DNA from: Polyangiaceae bacterium
GTDB lineage: Bacteria > Myxococcota_A > Polyangia > Polyangiales > Polyangiaceae
Direction: 5' to 3'
Assembly (NCBI GenBank): GCA_020849655.1
Contig: JADLFU010000066.1
Coordinates: 47,255 to 111,254, forward strand
Length of the DNA stretch: 64,000 nt
The notes beneath the pieces were generated by a model. That model was not told where the DNA came from, did no database searches, and worked only from the letters and a program-made list of their open reading frames with translations. A program made the position numbers and the translations under genes. Shown here piece after piece: positions 60,589-64,000 of the stretch. Within the stretch, counting starts at the first letter, position 1, and each line of letters begins with the position of its first letter.

Positions 60589-60657
60589 CGCGCGGCGCGA
60601 TAGCACGGCGACGAGGGGCGCGGGGAGACGGTCGGGAGCGAGCGCGGCGGGCCCAGG

Positions 60658-61443
60658 TCAGCGCCGGGAGGCGGGGCTGGGCGGGGGGAGGCTCGGGGCC
60701 TCGCGCGTGCGGAACGCGTACACCGCGCCCACGAGGAGCGCGGCGGCCGGCGGGACCATCGCCACGTGGCGCAGCGTGACGCCCGCGAGGCTGCCGAGGA
60801 CGGCGCCGAGGAGGAACGCCCCCGCGATCGTCCCGAGGAGCGCGACCTTCGGCGCCGAAGGGCGCTCGGCGGGGTTGCGGCCGAGCGAGAGCTTCGTGTG
60901 CAGCCGCTCGGAGAGCCGGCTCCTCCACCACCTGAACCACCGCGCGCCCTCGATGCCGAGATCCGTGAGGACCCCCGTCAGGTGGGTGGTGCGCACGACG
61001 GCGCCGGAGAGGCGCGTGACCAGGCTGTTCTGCACGCCCATCGCCGCGCAGAGGACGGCCGCCTCCGTGTCCCTCCAGCGCGGGTGCTCGGCGCCGACGA
61101 CCGCGGACTCGACCGTGAACAGCGCGAGCAGGCACGCCTCGCTCGTGAGCGCGAACCCGTACGCCCTCGTCGTCTGCCCGACGAAGTTGCTCTCGAGCAG
61201 CATGCTCGACGCGAACGCCCCGCCGAAGAACGCGAGCAGCATCGCGAGCGCCGCGACCGCCGCGTGGAGCTGCGCGGTGGCGACGTCGTTGGCGAACCGC
61301 CCGACGTTTCCCGTGGCGTGCGAGGTGAACGTGCCGATGAGGACGAAGCCCACCGAGTTCACGTAGCCGCCCACGAGCGCGAGGTACCCCGCGAGCTGGC
61401 GGTTCAAGCGATCCGACCGGTCGGGCCCCTGCGCGCGGAACAC
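60658..61443 (-). CDS. DUF1275 (YoaK-type) membrane protein
   Basis: A 261-residue protein with about six helices. GYVNSVGFVLIGTFTSHATGNV is the conserved DUF1275 N-terminal signature, followed by AAMGVQNSLVTRLSGAVVRTTHLTGVLTDLG. The family is widespread and of unknown function, thought to transport small molecules. GTG start at 61443. Confidence 0.9.
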   Translation of the reverse strand: MFRAQGPDRSDRLNRQLAGYLALVGGYVNSVGFVLIGTFTSHATGNVGRFANDVATAQLHAAVAALAMLLAFFGGAFASSMLLESNFVGQTTRAYGFALTSEACLLALFTVESAVVGAEHPRWRDTEAAVLCAAMGVQNSLVTRLSGAVVRTTHLTGVLTDLGIEGARWFRWWRSRLSERLHTKLSLGRNPAERPSAPKVALLGTIAGAFLLGAVLGSLAGVTLRHVAMVPPAAALLVGAVYAFRTREAPSLPPPSPASRR

Positions 61444-61452
61444 GGCGCGGAA

Positions 61453-61480
61453 TTGGCCACACGCAGCCGCCCGTGGCCAA
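61453..61480. promoter_or_regulatory. Perfect 8-bp inverted repeat upstream of the DUF1275 gene
   Basis: TTGGCCAC, 12 bases, GTGGCCAA. It lies 10 bases upstream of the GTG start on the minus strand and looks like an operator for a dimeric regulator. No adjacent regulator gene. Confidence 0.45.
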
Positions 61481-61525
61481 GAAGATCCGCGACACTGCCC
61501 ACCGCGGCCCGGACCCGATCTCGCT

Positions 61526-61544
61526 GGGCCCGCGCTCCGGGCCC
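61526..61544 (-). terminator. Hairpin after fghA
   Basis: Perfect 7-bp stem GGGCCCG / CGGGCCC with a 5-base loop, 7 bases past the fghA stop (minus strand). Likely terminates the frmA-fghA transcript before the DUF1275 gene. Confidence 0.5.
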
Positions 61545-61551
61545 GAGCCCG

Positions 61552-62379
61552 TCACCCGAGCGCGCGTGCGTGGTGCCGGAGGTGGTCGTCCACGAACGTG
61601 GCCACGAAGTAGTAGCTGTGGTCGTAGCCCTGGTGGCGGCGCAGGCGGAGCGCCTGCCCCGCGCTCGCGCACGCCTCCTCGAACCGCTCCGGCTGCAGCT
61701 CTCGCGCGAGGAACTCGTCGTCCAGCCCCTGGTCGATGAGCAGCTCGCCGGGGAACACGCGCCGCCGCGCCAACTCGCAGGCGTCGTGCTCGGCCCACGC
61801 GTCACGGTCGTCGCCGAGGTACCCGGTGAAGGCCCGCTCGCCCCAGGGGACGCGTGAAGGCGCAACGATCGGCGCGAACGCCGAGACGCTCGCGTAGGCG
61901 TCCGGGTGTCGCAAGGCGAGCGTGAGCGCGCCGTGGCCGCCCATCGAGTGGCCCACCACGCCCCACGGCCCGCGCCGCACGGGGAAGCCCGAGAGCGCCT
62001 CGCGGAGCTCGCGCTGGACGTGCGTCTCCAGGCGGTACGCGCCGCTCCACGGCGCGCGCGTCGCGTCGAGGTAGAAGCCCGCGCCCTGCCCGAACTCCCA
62101 CGACGCGTCGTCGCCCGGGAGCCTGACGGCGCGCGGGCTCGTGTCGCACGTCACGATGGCGAGCCCGAGCTCGCTCGCCAGCCGCTGCGCGCCCGCCTTG
62201 ATGACCCACGTCTCCTCGGTGCAAGTGAGCCCCGCGAGGGCCAGCACCACGGGCGGGTCGCGGCGCGCCGGCAGGTACACAGTGAAGCGCATCTCGCCCC
62301 CGCAGGCCTCGCTGTCGAGGCTGTAGAACCCCTGCGTCCCGCCGAACATCCGGCGCAGAGCGCGCTCCTTGACGTGCAT
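61552..62379 (-). CDS. fghA: S-formylglutathione hydrolase
   Basis: A 275-residue esterase-D-family enzyme that splits S-formylglutathione into formate and glutathione. Seen: LAGLTCTEETW, GHSMGGHGAL with nucleophile Ser145, IDQGLDDEFL and YDHSYYF carrying the acid and base. It starts one base after the dehydrogenase stop, giving the complete glutathione-dependent formaldehyde pathway. Confidence 0.95.
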   Translation of the reverse strand: MHVKERALRRMFGGTQGFYSLDSEACGGEMRFTVYLPARRDPPVVLALAGLTCTEETWVIKAGAQRLASELGLAIVTCDTSPRAVRLPGDDASWEFGQGAGFYLDATRAPWSGAYRLETHVQRELREALSGFPVRRGPWGVVGHSMGGHGALTLALRHPDAYASVSAFAPIVAPSRVPWGERAFTGYLGDDRDAWAEHDACELARRRVFPGELLIDQGLDDEFLARELQPERFEEACASAGQALRLRRHQGYDHSYYFVATFVDDHLRHHARALG

Positions 62380-62380
62380 G

Positions 62381-63490
<1,110 letters not shown>

Positions 63491-63873
63491 GGGTGGGTTC
63501 ACCCTTCTGCCACGCGAACGGGGCTGTGAGCAAGGCCCCCGATCAACCCGTGCGTGCGAGTCTCCCGCGCAGGCGCACCGGTGGTCCTTCATGTCGCAGC
63601 GTTGCGCGGTCGCCGGATACTGAACGACGCCTTGCAGTGATGAGGTCCAAGCCCTTCGACGACGGCGTAAATCGTGTCTGCCGTCGGTGGACGGGTACTT
63701 CCACAGTAGCTGCACGCCGCCGATGCCGAGCCCGCCGCGTCCTGACGCGCGGGCTGACCCCTTCTTGCCCTCCGTTGCCCCGCCGTCTCACGACGATGAA
63801 CGAGCGCGGCGACCGAGAGGATCTGGGGGGTGACTCACGAGAGAGAGTGACGGCCTACACCACGGCGAGCGCC
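63491..63873. other. Intergenic region upstream of frmA
   Basis: 383 bases with no gene I can support. The minus-strand reading before frmA is open but Arg-rich and unlike any family. It must hold the frmA promoter; I see no clear sigma-70 boxes, no regulator-type palindrome and no RNA gene. Confidence 0.5.
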
Positions 63874-64000
63874 CTACAGCGGGTCGGCGCAGCAGCGGAT
63901 CCCGGTGGTGATGCCCGCGTTCGGCTTCGACGCGTAGTCGCAAGCGCCATCCCTCCGCTCCGGCTCGGTGCCGTGGTTGTGCCCGGCCAGCTGGTAGCAA
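63874..64000 (-). CDS. 3' end of an SUMF1/formylglycine-generating-enzyme-like protein (partial)
   Basis: The last 41 residues of a protein running off the right edge: CYQLAGHNHGTE, then YASKPNAGITTGIRCCADPL and TAG. The ending TGxRCCAD is typical of SUMF1/FGE-sulfatase domain proteins, which in myxobacteria are often secreted or kinase-linked. Only the C-terminus is visible, so the domain order is unknown. Confidence 0.65.
   Translation of the reverse strand, partial: CYQLAGHNHGTEPERRDGACDYASKPNAGITTGIRCCADPL

Noticed and set aside
63543..63791. Minus-strand frame of 82 codons upstream of frmA
   Set aside because: Arg-rich, no ribosome site, no recognisable motif.

Overview
The window is high-GC (roughly 70-75 %) bacterial chromosome and reads as a member of the Myxococcota, probably class Polyangia. 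The clues are membrane-anchored Hanks-type Ser/Thr kinases, a DUF2378 (Myxococcus-paralogue, TIGR02265-type) protein, an AgmX/PglI-type C-terminal domain, MopE-like and DUF4215 Cys-rich repeats, and many lipoproteins whose Gly/Ala/Ser-rich linker follows the lipobox. I see no tRNA, rRNA, CRISPR array, insertion sequence or phage gene. Genes are packed in short operons in which neighbours overlap by 1-8 bases (GTGA, ATGA, TGATG).

Layout. 1-8.9 kb, minus strand: a tiny repeat protein, then a TPR/PEGA protein, a DUF4215 lipoprotein and a Ser/Thr kinase, preceded by a HEAT protein, a PQQ-propeller/HEAT lipoprotein and a propeller lipoprotein. 9-11.4 kb, plus strand: a haem/copper monooxygenase-like lipoprotein and a frame-damaged hydrolase. 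11.4-17.1 kb, minus: a second kinase, TPR/PEGA protein and lipoprotein set, and a HEAT-cyclophilin protein. 17-22.4 kb: RimK, an EVE protein, a tri-CxxCH lipoprotein, a FlhB-like stub, a pyridine-nucleotide disulfide oxidoreductase and a peroxiredoxin-glutaredoxin fusion. 22.4-28.5 kb: Spy-like and methyltransferase lipoproteins, a YgjP metalloprotease, a lamin-tail lipoprotein, a DUF2378 protein, a decayed Cys-rich gene and arfB. 28.7-36.5 kb: a GH3 glycosidase and a complete RND efflux operon. 36.7-41.6 kb, minus: two lipoproteins, metG, DUF3634, GNAT and a CXXXY-type ccmE. 41.9-44.3 kb, plus: pal-tolA-tolB with an amber codon in tolA. 44.4-50.8 kb: methyltransferases, a third kinase, mutL, HAD, rpmA and rplU. 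51-55.2 kb: Cys-rich lipoproteins, an AgmX-type protein, YhbY and GST. 55.2-60.6 kb, minus: a four-gene Gld-like ABC operon. 60.7-64 kb: a DUF1275 protein, the formaldehyde-detoxification pair fghA-frmA, and the 3' end of an SUMF1-type gene.

How it fits together: housekeeping genes (metG, mutL, rplU, rpmA, arfB, yhbY, rimK) are interleaved with envelope genes. About a third of the proteins carry a lipobox. The recurring kinase + TPR/PEGA + Gly-linker lipoprotein set is the best candidate for an undescribed envelope-sensing unit. Five places look genetically broken or mis-sequenced (a frameshift near 10380, a lost stop near 25100, a decayed gene at 27694-28130, an amber at 43007, and a truncated zinc-ribbon start at 4916); these could be real decay or assembly error.
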